Shown one piece after another: positions 25,246-33,755 of a stretch of 64,000 nt of DNA. Source of the stretch: UBA7703 sp034926785 (GTDB lineage Bacteria; Bacillota; Clostridia; Christensenellales; CAG-138); NCBI GenBank assembly GCA_034926785.1, contig JAYFQU010000021.1, forward strand, positions 1 to 64,000, given 5' to 3'. The notes under the pieces are model-generated. The model saw only the letters and a list, made by a program, of their open reading frames with translations, did no database searches and was not told where the DNA came from. How positions within the stretch are numbered: the first letter of the stretch is position 1; the number at the start of each line of letters is the position of its first letter. Made by a program: the position numbers and the translations under genes.

Positions 25246-25572
25246 ATGAAACTGCTGTTTGCCATCGTTCAAAACGATGATCAAAAGGCGCTGACCTATG
25301 CGCTGATCGAGCGCAACATCAGCGTAACGCGCATCGCGAGCACCGGTGGATTTTTACGCGGCGGCAACTCGACGCTGATGATTGGCGTGGAGCCGGATCG
25401 GATGGAGGAGACGCTCCAGATCATTCAGGAGCGCTCCCGCCGCCGTCAGGTAGTCACCGTTCCCGCCTCCGGCATTCCGCATAATATCGACAGCGCGGCG
25501 ATGCCGATGTCCGTCACAGTCGGCGGTGCGACGGTATTCGTGTTGGATGTGCAGGCGACGTATAAGTATTAG
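25246..25572 (+). CDS. darA: Cyclic-di-AMP receptor, PII-like (DarA/PstA)
   Basis: The 108-residue protein is a compact PII-like domain: MKLLFAIVQNDD, a T-loop-like region with STGGFLRGGNSTLMIGVE, and a closing VTVGGATVFVLDV. These fit DarA/PstA, which binds c-di-AMP as a trimer; its partners remain unclear. It has a strong AGGAGG-like ribosome site and its own promoter, and is not in an operon with tmk or holB, where homologues often lie. Confidence 0.88.
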   Translation: MKLLFAIVQNDDQKALTYALIERNISVTRIASTGGFLRGGNSTLMIGVEPDRMEETLQIIQERSRRRQVVTVPASGIPHNIDSAAMPMSVTVGGATVFVLDVQATYKY

Positions 25573-25648
25573 TCCCTTTGCCGCGTCTGTTATCCGCGCA
25601 AGAACGATTGCCGCGCAATCATGATTTTTGATGAAACGAAAGTGACCT

Positions 25649-27007
25649 ATGGAAATGCAAACGGCCTCACATAGGCCGATGTTCACAAATGCAGCCCTGC
25701 GACAGCTCATTATTCCCCTGATTCTGGAGCAGTTGCTGGCCATGACGGTCGGCTTGGCTGCGGTTGTCATGATTACGCGCGTTGGCGAGTCTGCTGTTTC
25801 CGGCGTGTCGCTGGTCGATTCTCTCAATGTTCTTATCATCAGCATCCTAAGTGCCCTTTGCACCGGCGGCGCCGTTGTCTGCGCGCAGTATATTGGCCGC
25901 CATGAGACGGAGAATGCGCGTATATCCGCACGCCAGCTGGTTTATATTGCGATGATCTTTGCGCTGATGATCGGCGCGATCCTGCTGATCGCCCCGGCGT
26001 TTTTTATTCGGTTGATATTCGGAGATGTAGATCCCGCCGTCGCGGAGAGCGCCAAAACCTATCTCATTTTTTCATCTATTTCATTTCCCTTTCTCGCGCT
26101 GTATAACGCCTGTGCCGCGCTCTTTCGCGCAATGGGTAATGCGCGCGTCTCCCTCTATGTTTCGCTCGTGATGAATGTGGTCAACGTCGCGGCAAACGCG
26201 CTGATGATCTATCTTCTGAATATGGGTGTGTTAGGCGCGAGCATCGCAACCGCGCTCTCACGCGCCGTTGCTGCCATCCTGATGCTGCTGTTAATCCGCA
26301 GCAGATCCAATGTGATCTATTTATCCCGGCTCTTTCCTGTTCGATTTGAGCGGCGCATGGTGCAAAGCATCCTCTCCATTGGCGTTCCAAACGGATTTGA
26401 AAACGGCCTGTTCAACTTTGGTAAACTGTTGGTGCAGACGCTGGTTGCCGGGCTTGGCACCTCCGCAATCGCCGCCAATGCCATCATCGGCAGCATCTTC
26501 AATATCATTATCGTCCCCGGAATGGGCATGAGCCTCGCTATCTTAACGGTCATTGGCCAATGCATCGGGGCGGGAGACTATCCGCAGGCAATCTCATACA
26601 CAAAAAAACTCACGTTGATCACCTATCTGGCAATGATTGCAGTCAACCTCCCCGTCTTACTCTATTCACGCTGGGTGGTTGGCCTTTTCCCGCTGAGCGC
26701 GGAGGCCACGCGGATTGCCGAGCAGGTGATGCCCGTACTCGCCGCCTCATGCTGCGTCATTTGGCCGATCTCGTTCGCCTTCCCCAATGCGCTGCGCGCA
26801 GCCGGAGATGCACGATTTTCTATGATTCTCTCAACGGCGTCCATGTGGATTGTGCGATTTGGGCTTAGCTATCTGCTCGTCATGCGTTTCCATCTTGGCG
26901 TAGCGGGAGTGTGGTATGGCATGACGGCGGATTGGTTTGTGCGCTCTATCTTCTTTCTGTTGCGGTACCGCAGCGGGAAATGGAAAACGAAGGTTGTATT
27001 GCATTAA
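25649..27007 (+). CDS. MATE family efflux transporter
   Basis: The 452-residue protein has about twelve membrane segments in two repeats and the family features: an N-terminal LIIPLILEQLL, a first-half SILSALCTGGAVVCAQYIGR block and the matching second-half SLAILTVIGQCIGAGD. MATE pumps use Na+ or H+ gradients to export cationic compounds, drugs or metabolites. The substrate cannot be predicted. The ribosome site at 25649 is weak. Confidence 0.92.
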   Translation: MEMQTASHRPMFTNAALRQLIIPLILEQLLAMTVGLAAVVMITRVGESAVSGVSLVDSLNVLIISILSALCTGGAVVCAQYIGRHETENARISARQLVYIAMIFALMIGAILLIAPAFFIRLIFGDVDPAVAESAKTYLIFSSISFPFLALYNACAALFRAMGNARVSLYVSLVMNVVNVAANALMIYLLNMGVLGASIATALSRAVAAILMLLLIRSRSNVIYLSRLFPVRFERRMVQSILSIGVPNGFENGLFNFGKLLVQTLVAGLGTSAIAANAIIGSIFNIIIVPGMGMSLAILTVIGQCIGAGDYPQAISYTKKLTLITYLAMIAVNLPVLLYSRWVVGLFPLSAEATRIAEQVMPVLAASCCVIWPISFAFPNALRAAGDARFSMILSTASMWIVRFGLSYLLVMRFHLGVAGVWYGMTADWFVRSIFFLLRYRSGKWKTKVVLH

Positions 27008-27046
27008 TATTCTTTATCGGCCCGTGTCTTGGAAAGGATCGCATAT

Positions 27047-27676
27047 TTGGTAGAACTCTTTGCCGCAAATATTCATCAAATCGCGCCGAAATCGCAAGAG
27101 CTCCTCGCCCTGCTGGACGAAGAGCGCCAGGCGCGTGTGCGCGCGCTCGGTTCCTCGCGCGATGCGTTGTTAAGCCTCGCGGCGGGGCTGCTGCTCTATG
27201 GCGTGTTTGGCGAAGCGGCGCAACACGCGCGATACGAGCGCGGAAAGCGGGGGAAACCGCATCTGCCGGACAAGACCCCCTTCAATATCACGCATGCAGG
27301 TGATTATGCGGTTCTTGCGCTCTCGACACAGGCGGTCGGGGTAGATTTGGAGCGCATCCGTCCGATCGACTGGCAGAAGATCGCCGCTCGTTTTTTTCAT
27401 CCGGAGGAACGGGCCTATCTGGAGCGTTCGCCGGATCCCGCGGCAGAGTTTTTCCATATCTGGACGCTGAAGGAGAGCTACCTAAAAGCCGAGGGATTGG
27501 GGTTTTCCGTCTCGCCGATGAGCTTTGCCGTGTTGCCGGAAGGCGATCATTCGGCGCGCCTCGTCGGCGGCTCCTTCTACCGCTTCACCTGTTTTTGGCC
27601 GTTCCAGGGATATTGTCTCAGCGTCTGTTCGCTAGAGGAGGAGGTAACCCCAAACGTAACCCTGCGAGAATTTTAA
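27047..27676 (+). CDS. 4'-phosphopantetheinyl transferase, Sfp type
   Basis: It transfers phosphopantetheine from CoA to carrier proteins. The 209-residue protein has the Sfp-type motifs: GKPHLP, FNITHAGDYAVLAL, VGVDLERIRP (metal-binding D) and FFHIWTLKESYLKAEG (WTLKES with catalytic Glu/Lys). Start is TTG at 27047, eight bases after AAAGGA; the frame continues to a TTG at 27029, inside the ribosome site. No NRPS or PKS gene lies in the window, so the target carrier protein is unknown. Confidence 0.9.
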   Translation: MVELFAANIHQIAPKSQELLALLDEERQARVRALGSSRDALLSLAAGLLLYGVFGEAAQHARYERGKRGKPHLPDKTPFNITHAGDYAVLALSTQAVGVDLERIRPIDWQKIAARFFHPEERAYLERSPDPAAEFFHIWTLKESYLKAEGLGFSVSPMSFAVLPEGDHSARLVGGSFYRFTCFWPFQGYCLSVCSLEEEVTPNVTLREF

Positions 27677-27693
27677 TGCGCCTGGCCATATGC

Positions 27694-27723
27694 AAACATG
27701 CCGCCCATTGGGGCGGCATGTTT
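27694..27723. terminator. Bidirectional terminator
   Basis: AAACATGCCGCC and GGGCGGCATGTTT form a long perfect stem between the convergent phosphopantetheinyl transferase and holin genes. Confidence 0.8.
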
Positions 27724-27740
27724 GTTTGATTTCTCCCGTG

Positions 27741-28139
27741 CTATTCCGCAGCAGCCTGGTGCTTGATCCGCTCGATCCAGTTTTCGCCAGCGCCGAGGAT
27801 CAGTCCTTCGATGTCCACGCTCGCGGCGGCGAGCAGCGAATACGCCGGAGCGGAGAGTTTCTCCGTCGTCTTATTCAGCAGTTTCTCGCGCAGCTGCGCA
27901 ACCTCCTGCTGGGTGAGCTTACCGTCCTCGTTTGCCGCCTTCAGGTCGGTTACCAGTGTCTGCTGCAGTTCGCCGACGGTGATTTTCGCCGCACGGATGA
28001 GTTCTTTCTGTGCGTCATTGATGTTTTTAAGCTTCGCACTCTTGCTTAGCTGCAAGGTGAGATAGGTTCCCAATACGCCGATGAGTGTGATAAGCAGTGT
28101 CGTGGCAATCTGCATGCCATAGTCCATGAGTTGATCCAT
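27741..28139 (-). CDS. Phage holin, LLH family
   Basis: The 132-residue protein has one membrane segment (about 9-31) and a long amphipathic, partly coiled-coil C-terminal region (about 45-125), the pattern of LLH-type holins of Firmicutes phages. Holins form membrane lesions that let endolysin reach the wall. It is the last gene of a three-gene lysis cassette. Confidence 0.72.
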   Translation of the reverse strand: MDQLMDYGMQIATTLLITLIGVLGTYLTLQLSKSAKLKNINDAQKELIRAAKITVGELQQTLVTDLKAANEDGKLTQQEVAQLREKLLNKTTEKLSAPAYSLLAAASVDIEGLILGAGENWIERIKHQAAAE

Positions 28140-28186
28140 ATGCTATCCCCTTTTGTTTCGATTTTTTAATGTGTTTCTTCGGTCAA

Positions 28187-28444
28187 TTACGCCAGCTCTT
28201 CCTCCATCACGCGGATCCGTGTTTCGTGGTCTCCCAGCTTCGCGTCCTGCTCGCGAGAATAGTCCCAGATACGTTCGTGCGCGTTTCGGTTATTCGCGCT
28301 TAGCTGTTGCATCCCTTTTTCCATATCGTCCAGGCTGGTGGTTAGCTTTGTAATGGCATGGGTGAGCTTGACGATTGGTGTAACCACTGCGGTCATCAGC
28401 GCAATGAGTGCGATCATTACGCCAACAACGTCCCATTCCTGCAT
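28187..28444 (-). CDS. Small XhlA-like lysis-associated membrane protein
   Basis: The 85-residue protein has one N-terminal membrane segment (about 6-25) followed by heptad-patterned charged sequence ending in an acidic tail. The layout resembles XhlA-type proteins in PBSX lysis modules, but motif similarity is weak. ATG at 28444 follows AGGAGG; the frame upstream overlaps the endolysin gene and is not needed. Confidence 0.6.
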   Translation of the reverse strand: MQEWDVVGVMIALIALMTAVVTPIVKLTHAITKLTTSLDDMEKGMQQLSANNRNAHERIWDYSREQDAKLGDHETRIRVMEEELA

Positions 28445-28455
28445 GTTCTTGCCTC

Positions 28456-29340
28456 CTAGTAATAGGTTGGGCGCAGGAATCCCGTCCAGCCGCCAAACCG
28501 ATCTGTTGATTGTTTTACAAAGTTCCAGCCGCGCCGCGCGGTGAGCTTTGTGAGTTGGCACCCGTATGCCCCGCCCATCCACTCCACCGCGTAGCCGCCG
28601 CCGGCATACAGTCCGATATGCCCGCTCTTATGTAGCAAGTCAGCGGGCGACAGCGCGCCGCTCTCAATGCGCCTATATTTCGCGCTCGCCGCAAACCCGT
28701 CCGCTGCAAGATCAAACTGCGGGGATACTACGCCCGCATGCCTGAGGAGTCCCACTACCCCGCCGGAGCAGTCCGCGCCGGTGATCACAGGATTGTTTCG
28801 CACCGCACGCTCCATCATCTCCCGCCGCCCGCCGTCATAGTATTCCGGCTGCCGCCTGGCGCCCGACGCGATTCGGTCGAGCGTAATCACATTCGCCGTC
28901 AAATCGGTGTTGTAGAGGTTGCCGCCGCGGATGTAAAGGCTGACGGGATAGCCGCCCGGCAAATCCGCGTCATAGGCAAATTGCAACGCGTCGAGTACGA
29001 TCTCCCGCCGCGTTTTACCGGCGCTCTCCAACGCGTCGAGAATCGCATGCGCCGCCGCCTCGCCAACCTGTTCAAAGATCTGTCCCCGGTTAAGCGCAGT
29101 TGCAGTGGGAGACGCCTCCGGCCACAATACGGCCCATGTCAGCGGGCCGACCACGCCATCCGCAAGCAGTCCATGCTCGGCTTGAAATGTGCGGACGGCA
29201 CGCAGCGTATCCTCTCCAAAGACATTCGTCTTAATTTGAACAATGTTCGGCGAATAGCAGCCTTGCTGCAGCAGTCGCTGTTTCACCTCCCAAACATCTG
29301 CTCCCTCGCTGCCAAGGCGAAGTGTTCTTCGCTGTGTCAT
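28456..29340 (-). CDS. Endolysin-like cell wall hydrolase (peptidoglycan-binding plus NlpC/P60)
   Basis: The 294-residue protein has an N-terminal PG_binding_1 repeat (about 5-75, LRLGSEGADVWEVKQRL and AEHGLLADGVVGPLTW) and a C-terminal NlpC/P60-like domain (about 100-290) with the likely catalytic Cys in GADCSGGVVGLL and His in KSGHIGLYAGGG. There is no signal peptide, as expected for an enzyme released by a holin. It is followed by the XhlA-like and holin genes on the same strand with tight spacing. Confidence 0.8.
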   Translation of the reverse strand: MTQRRTLRLGSEGADVWEVKQRLLQQGCYSPNIVQIKTNVFGEDTLRAVRTFQAEHGLLADGVVGPLTWAVLWPEASPTATALNRGQIFEQVGEAAAHAILDALESAGKTRREIVLDALQFAYDADLPGGYPVSLYIRGGNLYNTDLTANVITLDRIASGARRQPEYYDGGRREMMERAVRNNPVITGADCSGGVVGLLRHAGVVSPQFDLAADGFAASAKYRRIESGALSPADLLHKSGHIGLYAGGGYAVEWMGGAYGCQLTKLTARRGWNFVKQSTDRFGGWTGFLRPTYY

Positions 29341-29535
29341 CGATTCCCCCTCTCTCGACTTTCGATCCCGTCGGCGTCAATACTGGGGAGTTCGCATGCT
29401 GCGCCGCAGCCGAACAACTGCGATTTTCGGGGTTTACAGGGTGTTCCAGACATTGATTTCCACTTCCGGGGTATCCGATATCAGTCTGGCACTTTTGGTG
29501 GTGGGTTTTTATCGGAAAGATAATTATAAGAGTGC

Positions 29536-29560
29536 AAAAAAAAGACGGATCGCTCCGCCT
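29536..29560 (-). terminator. Terminator of the YbaK-GNAT gene
   Basis: On the minus strand GGCGGA and TCCGTC pair around GCGA and lead into eight T. Confidence 0.75.
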
Positions 29561-29580
29561 TTGACGACTCTTCGGATCAT

Positions 29581-30528
29581 TCAGTTCAAATCAAATCGAA
29601 AGATGCAGTGCGGCCCGGTCTCGCCCAGTTGATAAAGCGAGCTGTATCGCGGCGCCACACGCGTCTCCAGGAGCGTTCCACCCAGGTGTTCGAGTGTCCT
29701 GCGGGAAGCCAGGTTTCCCTCCGCGGAGCTGATGGTCAGGTAGGGCATACGGTGTGCCCGCGCAATTTCAAACACGAGCCTGCAGGCCTTCCGCGCGTAA
29801 CCGTTTCCGCGATATTGCTCCTCTACGCTATAGCCGATATTTCCGCCAAAGTAGAGGTTCCGCACATACCCGAGCCGCAGATCGATCATCCCAACCGTCG
29901 CGCCGTCGCCGACCCGCACGATGTCGAAGCGATACATCGGCACAAACCCCTTCGTCTCGTCCGCGCCGGAGACAGAGGCAACGCGCAGTGTCAGCTCTCC
30001 ATCGCTAGGCATGGCCATTTCCGCTCGCGGCCGGTCGTCGATCTTTGGATCGTCGCCCTCTTCCCAATCCTTGCAAACGTCAACCCAAGCCACGGCGTTG
30101 CTGAAGCGAAAGAGTTCGTCGTTGGTCAGTTCGATTGCGCTGTTGGTACTGCCGCAAGCGGGAAATACGGTTGCAAACCGCTTCAGCGAAATATCCGGAT
30201 ACACCGGCGTCGGCTTTGGCAGCGCAAAGGGGCAAACGCCGCCAACCTCGCTACCGGTTAGGCGCTCTACCTCGTCAAATGCGAGCATCTTTGCCTTCGT
30301 GCCGAACTGATCCTTAAATTTACGGTTGTCCACGCGCGCGTCGCCTGCTGCAACAACCAGCACGCAACCCTCGCCCAGTGCAAACGACAGTGTCTTTGCG
30401 ATGCGCGCCGGGCGGACGCCAAGCGTCTCCGCCGCGAGTTCCACCGTCGCGGAGCTGGTCTCAAATTCCCAAACGCGCTGTTCCATCCCCAGCGTACGAA
30501 AATAGTCCTTAACCCGTTCAATTGCCAT
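29581..30528 (-). CDS. Fusion of YbaK/aminoacyl-tRNA deacylase domain and GNAT acetyltransferase
   Basis: Residues about 1-155 form a YbaK/EbsC/ProX-type domain (SSATVELAAETLGVRPARIAKTL, the invariant K in RKFKDQFG and the GGVCPFALP loop), a family that hydrolyses misacylated tRNA. Residues about 175-315 form a GNAT domain with GNIGYSVEEQYRGNGYARKA as the acetyl-CoA loop. The two are in one continuous frame of 315 codons with no sign of frameshift. The coupling suggests an enzyme acting on an amino acid or aminoacyl-tRNA, but this is inference. Confidence 0.83.
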   Translation of the reverse strand: MAIERVKDYFRTLGMEQRVWEFETSSATVELAAETLGVRPARIAKTLSFALGEGCVLVVAAGDARVDNRKFKDQFGTKAKMLAFDEVERLTGSEVGGVCPFALPKPTPVYPDISLKRFATVFPACGSTNSAIELTNDELFRFSNAVAWVDVCKDWEEGDDPKIDDRPRAEMAMPSDGELTLRVASVSGADETKGFVPMYRFDIVRVGDGATVGMIDLRLGYVRNLYFGGNIGYSVEEQYRGNGYARKACRLVFEIARAHRMPYLTISSAEGNLASRRTLEHLGGTLLETRVAPRYSSLYQLGETGPHCIFRFDLN

Positions 30529-30655
30529 GTCTGCTTATCCCTTTTTGATTCGATTGATTTTATGCGGCTCTTGGCCGCAAAAAACAATCGGCGTTTCGTC
30601 TATCTTAAAGACATCCACGCCGATTTGCAAGTGTACTATTCGCCTTTTTCGACGA

Positions 30656-31840
30656 TCAGCCTTTCAGCGTCCCCTGCCGCTTAAGCAGTTCATAAAAGGT
30701 AAAATACTTCCGCCCGCAATACGGCGTCTTCGCCGCGCGAAGTTCGTAGGACTGTCCATCGACCGAAAACATCATCTTATAGGTTCCCATCAACCCCATG
30801 CTGCTGATGCTCGCGAGCGGGAACCGATGTCCACCGACGGAGAGCGCTGTTTTTGTAATGGAGAGTTGTCCCGTCTCCAGCACACGGTCTTTGTGTTTTT
30901 GACCAACGCCGATGAGCTTTACGCCTTCGTCCGAATAGGCAATTTCATCATCGCCCAAAGAAGCGGCATATTCCACAATTCGCTTATCCTGCCAGAAGTC
31001 CCAGTCGCGCACGTTCTCAAACGGCGGCTCCGGGTCGTTTGGTTCCACCTTTTCGAAAAAACCGGTTTCGGTGAAGCGCACCCTAAGCCCGCAAGTGCAG
31101 GAGAACAGATTCTTGTCGCTCTTCAGCGTGCCGGTTTTACCGCACCTGGGGCAAAAATACAACGCGTTTTCGAGGCCTTTGGCGAGGTCCTTGCCCTTAT
31201 ATCGATAGGGCATTGTCCGCTGGCGGTCAAAAGCGTCCTCCATGATATCCTCGCGGATGCGGTCATTGACCTCCTCCGGCGTCATCTGTTTGAGCTGTTC
31301 GGGCGAGTAAACATTCACCACATATCCGCGCATGTGCCCTTTTCGCGTGCCGTGGCTCCAGCGGGGCGTGGTAAGATATCCGCCCTCCAACCGATAGGTC
31401 ACGAGCGATGCGCCCGTCGCCTTGGCGAGCTTCCCCGTCGCGGGAAAGATTGGCCCCGTCACGCCATTGTAGGAGCGGTTGCCCTCCGCGAATAAGAACA
31501 CATTGGCATTCCGCTTAATTGTACGGATGATGCTCAGCGCGGCGGTTGCGTCGGTCATCCCCTTCACACGTGCGATCGGCGCAAAAAGGTAGGTTAGCAG
31601 CCACGAAAGAAACCCTTTGCGGAAGATATGCTCGCTCGCGACAAAATACATATGCTCCGGAAAGCTCATCGCAACCAGCGCGGGATCCAGGTCTCCGTTG
31701 TGATTTGCGGTGATGAGAAACGGGCCTTTGCCCAGCTTCGCCTGTTCCGGGTGAAATCCGTAGATGTTCTGAATAATTCCGCCCAGTGTCGCCTTGCAGA
31801 AGCGATAAACCGCGCGGTGCCGCCGCATTGCCTGTTCCAT
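30656..31840 (-). CDS. PlsC-like acyltransferase with C-terminal zinc ribbon
   Basis: The 394-residue protein has a lysophospholipid acyltransferase domain (about 20-200) with the H-x4-D motif in NHNGDLD and FLFAEGNRSYNG as the second block. Then comes a zinc ribbon (CPRCGKTG...FSCTCG, about 230-252) and a beta-rich C-terminal part of about 140 residues. It probably acylates a glycerolipid at the membrane; the added domains are unusual for plain PlsC. Start is ATG at 31840, downstream of the promoter. Confidence 0.82.
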   Translation of the reverse strand: MEQAMRRHRAVYRFCKATLGGIIQNIYGFHPEQAKLGKGPFLITANHNGDLDPALVAMSFPEHMYFVASEHIFRKGFLSWLLTYLFAPIARVKGMTDATAALSIIRTIKRNANVFLFAEGNRSYNGVTGPIFPATGKLAKATGASLVTYRLEGGYLTTPRWSHGTRKGHMRGYVVNVYSPEQLKQMTPEEVNDRIREDIMEDAFDRQRTMPYRYKGKDLAKGLENALYFCPRCGKTGTLKSDKNLFSCTCGLRVRFTETGFFEKVEPNDPEPPFENVRDWDFWQDKRIVEYAASLGDDEIAYSDEGVKLIGVGQKHKDRVLETGQLSITKTALSVGGHRFPLASISSMGLMGTYKMMFSVDGQSYELRAAKTPYCGRKYFTFYELLKRQGTLKG

Positions 31841-31871
31841 GCCATCACCTGCTCTCTGTATGTATGCCTTT

Positions 31872-31877
31872 ATTATA
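31872..31877 (-). promoter_or_regulatory. Promoter of the PlsC-like gene
   Basis: On the minus strand TATAAT, with TTGCGG 18 bases upstream. It excludes the longer open frame back to 31915. Confidence 0.6.
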
Positions 31878-31935
31878 CCGCAGGTGATTTTTTTCCCGCA
31901 AGTCAACAACAGCAAACACCAAATTTACCTTTGCT

Positions 31936-33717
31936 TTACAAATCCGAAAGAGGTTCTTCATCCTTGGAATCTTCTCCAGCCGTCATCGGCTTTGCGTCGG
32001 AGAGGATTGCGTTAATGGCCCTTACCCGTTCCGGGTCAAGCTTGACCACCTCGCGGTCATAGGTCACAAAGCCGTTCGTCTCCTGCTCTACATCGCTCAA
32101 CTGGGTATATACCGCTGCGGAAAGGCCTTTCTGCTTAGCGGGAATTACTTCGCGCTGATAGAGCTTTTCGTAGCTGCACATCAGCGCTTCCGCCGTGCTG
32201 TACCGCTTATAGCCAAACTCCTTTTGCGAAAAGCTGTGCTCCGGGATGCGGTGACTGTATCCGCCGAACTCGCTGAGCACCACTGCACGGCCGAGGACAT
32301 CCTTCACAAATCGGTAAGGTTTATAGTATACATGAAGGCTCTTGACATCCCCGCCCCTCTGATCGTGCCAGCCGCTTGCGTGGTCAATCGTCCGCGTTTC
32401 GTCTAGCGCGCGAATGGCGTCAACAGCCTTAATCGCGTCAAACTGGCCCCATCCTTCGTTAAAGGGAACCCACATTGCAACGCAGGGGCTATTATAGAGC
32501 AGCTGGACGGTCTCGTTCAGCTCGCGCAGATAGGCTTCCCTCCCGCGCACCTCTTCCCGGGAGAAATAGGCGTAATCGCTGTCCTGGTGTGAGTTGCCGA
32601 AGGCCAACGGCAGGGAAATCGCCGCTTTACCGTAGAGCCCGCCGCCGTTGACCATATCCTGCCAAACCAGCATTCCGAGCCTGTCGCAGTGATAATACCA
32701 GCGCATGGGTTCGATCTTGATGTGCTTTCTGAGCATGTTAAAGCCCATCGACTTCATCAGTTCAATATCATAGACCATCGCCTCGTCGCTCGGCGCGGTA
32801 TAGAGCCCATCCGGCCAATATCCCTGGTCCAAGACGCCGTTATGAAAATAGGGCGCATTGTTTAGGAAGAGCCGCGGCACGCCCTGCGCGTCCTCCTGCA
32901 GGGAGAACTTTCGCATCGCAAAATAGCTCTCCACACGATCCCGTTCAAAGCTGAATGCAATATCGTACAGTTTAGGCTGTTCGGGGCTCCAGGGGATGAA
33001 CTCCTGCAGAGGCAGGCGCTGCGGCGCGCCGCTGAGCAGCGCTGTCTCCACACCCAGTAATTCTGCCGTAATGGTCCCCCCGCAATTGGTCCAGACGGTA
33101 ATCTCAATCTCCGCGCTGTCATAGCACGGGGTTAAGCGGATGTTCTCAATCCTCCGCTTTGGCGCGCGCTCCAGCCAAACCGTCTGCCAAATGCCGCTCT
33201 GCGGCGTATACCAAATACCGCCGGGCTGGCTGCTCTGCTTTCCACGGGACCAGCAGGCGGCGTCTGTTTCATCCCGCACTTTAATGATGAGCTCGTTCGG
33301 AATTCCAGTCACAAACGCATCGCTCAACACCGCGGAAAACGGCAGGTATCCGCCCGCGTGATGCAGCAGCGTCATGCCGTTGAGTCGCACCTCGGCGAAC
33401 TGATCCGCCGCGCCAACATGCAAAATCAGGTCCTCCGTGTTCGGGTCGTATCCAAGAGGCGTCTCCATGATGCGCCGATACCAGATGCACTCGCTGGGCT
33501 TTAGCGTATATCCAACACCGGAGAGCTCACTTTCCGGCGAAAATGGCACCAGTATCGTGCCGTCAAAGCGTTCCGGCGGTATCTGTGCACTGGATGCCGT
33601 AATCGCGTAATCCCATGCGCCGTTGAGAATGGTGCAGTTGCTTCTGCGAAACTGCGGGCGCGGATACTCTGCCAGAATGTTGCTCCGATCCAGCGCTTTC
33701 CCCCATTTTGTCTGCAT
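31936..33717 (-). CDS. Glycoside hydrolase family 2 protein
   Basis: The 593-residue protein shows the GH2 order: a jelly-roll sugar-binding domain (about 25-180), an immunoglobulin-like domain (about 180-265) and a TIM barrel with the acid/base VPFNEGWGQFD (about 420) and the nucleophile VLSEFGGY (about 495). GH2 includes beta-galactosidases, beta-glucuronidases and beta-mannosidases; the sequence does not settle which. There is no signal peptide, so it acts on imported oligosaccharides. It stands alone, without a nearby sugar transporter. Confidence 0.9.
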   Translation of the reverse strand: MQTKWGKALDRSNILAEYPRPQFRRSNCTILNGAWDYAITASSAQIPPERFDGTILVPFSPESELSGVGYTLKPSECIWYRRIMETPLGYDPNTEDLILHVGAADQFAEVRLNGMTLLHHAGGYLPFSAVLSDAFVTGIPNELIIKVRDETDAACWSRGKQSSQPGGIWYTPQSGIWQTVWLERAPKRRIENIRLTPCYDSAEIEITVWTNCGGTITAELLGVETALLSGAPQRLPLQEFIPWSPEQPKLYDIAFSFERDRVESYFAMRKFSLQEDAQGVPRLFLNNAPYFHNGVLDQGYWPDGLYTAPSDEAMVYDIELMKSMGFNMLRKHIKIEPMRWYYHCDRLGMLVWQDMVNGGGLYGKAAISLPLAFGNSHQDSDYAYFSREEVRGREAYLRELNETVQLLYNSPCVAMWVPFNEGWGQFDAIKAVDAIRALDETRTIDHASGWHDQRGGDVKSLHVYYKPYRFVKDVLGRAVVLSEFGGYSHRIPEHSFSQKEFGYKRYSTAEALMCSYEKLYQREVIPAKQKGLSAAVYTQLSDVEQETNGFVTYDREVVKLDPERVRAINAILSDAKPMTAGEDSKDEEPLSDL

Positions 33718-33755
33718 AATCAGCCCTCCAGATCTCTTGGTTTCCTTGTGTGTCG

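Noticed and set aside
27741..29340. Complete prophage
   Set aside because: Only lysis genes are present; no integrase, terminase, capsid, tail or attachment repeats were seen.
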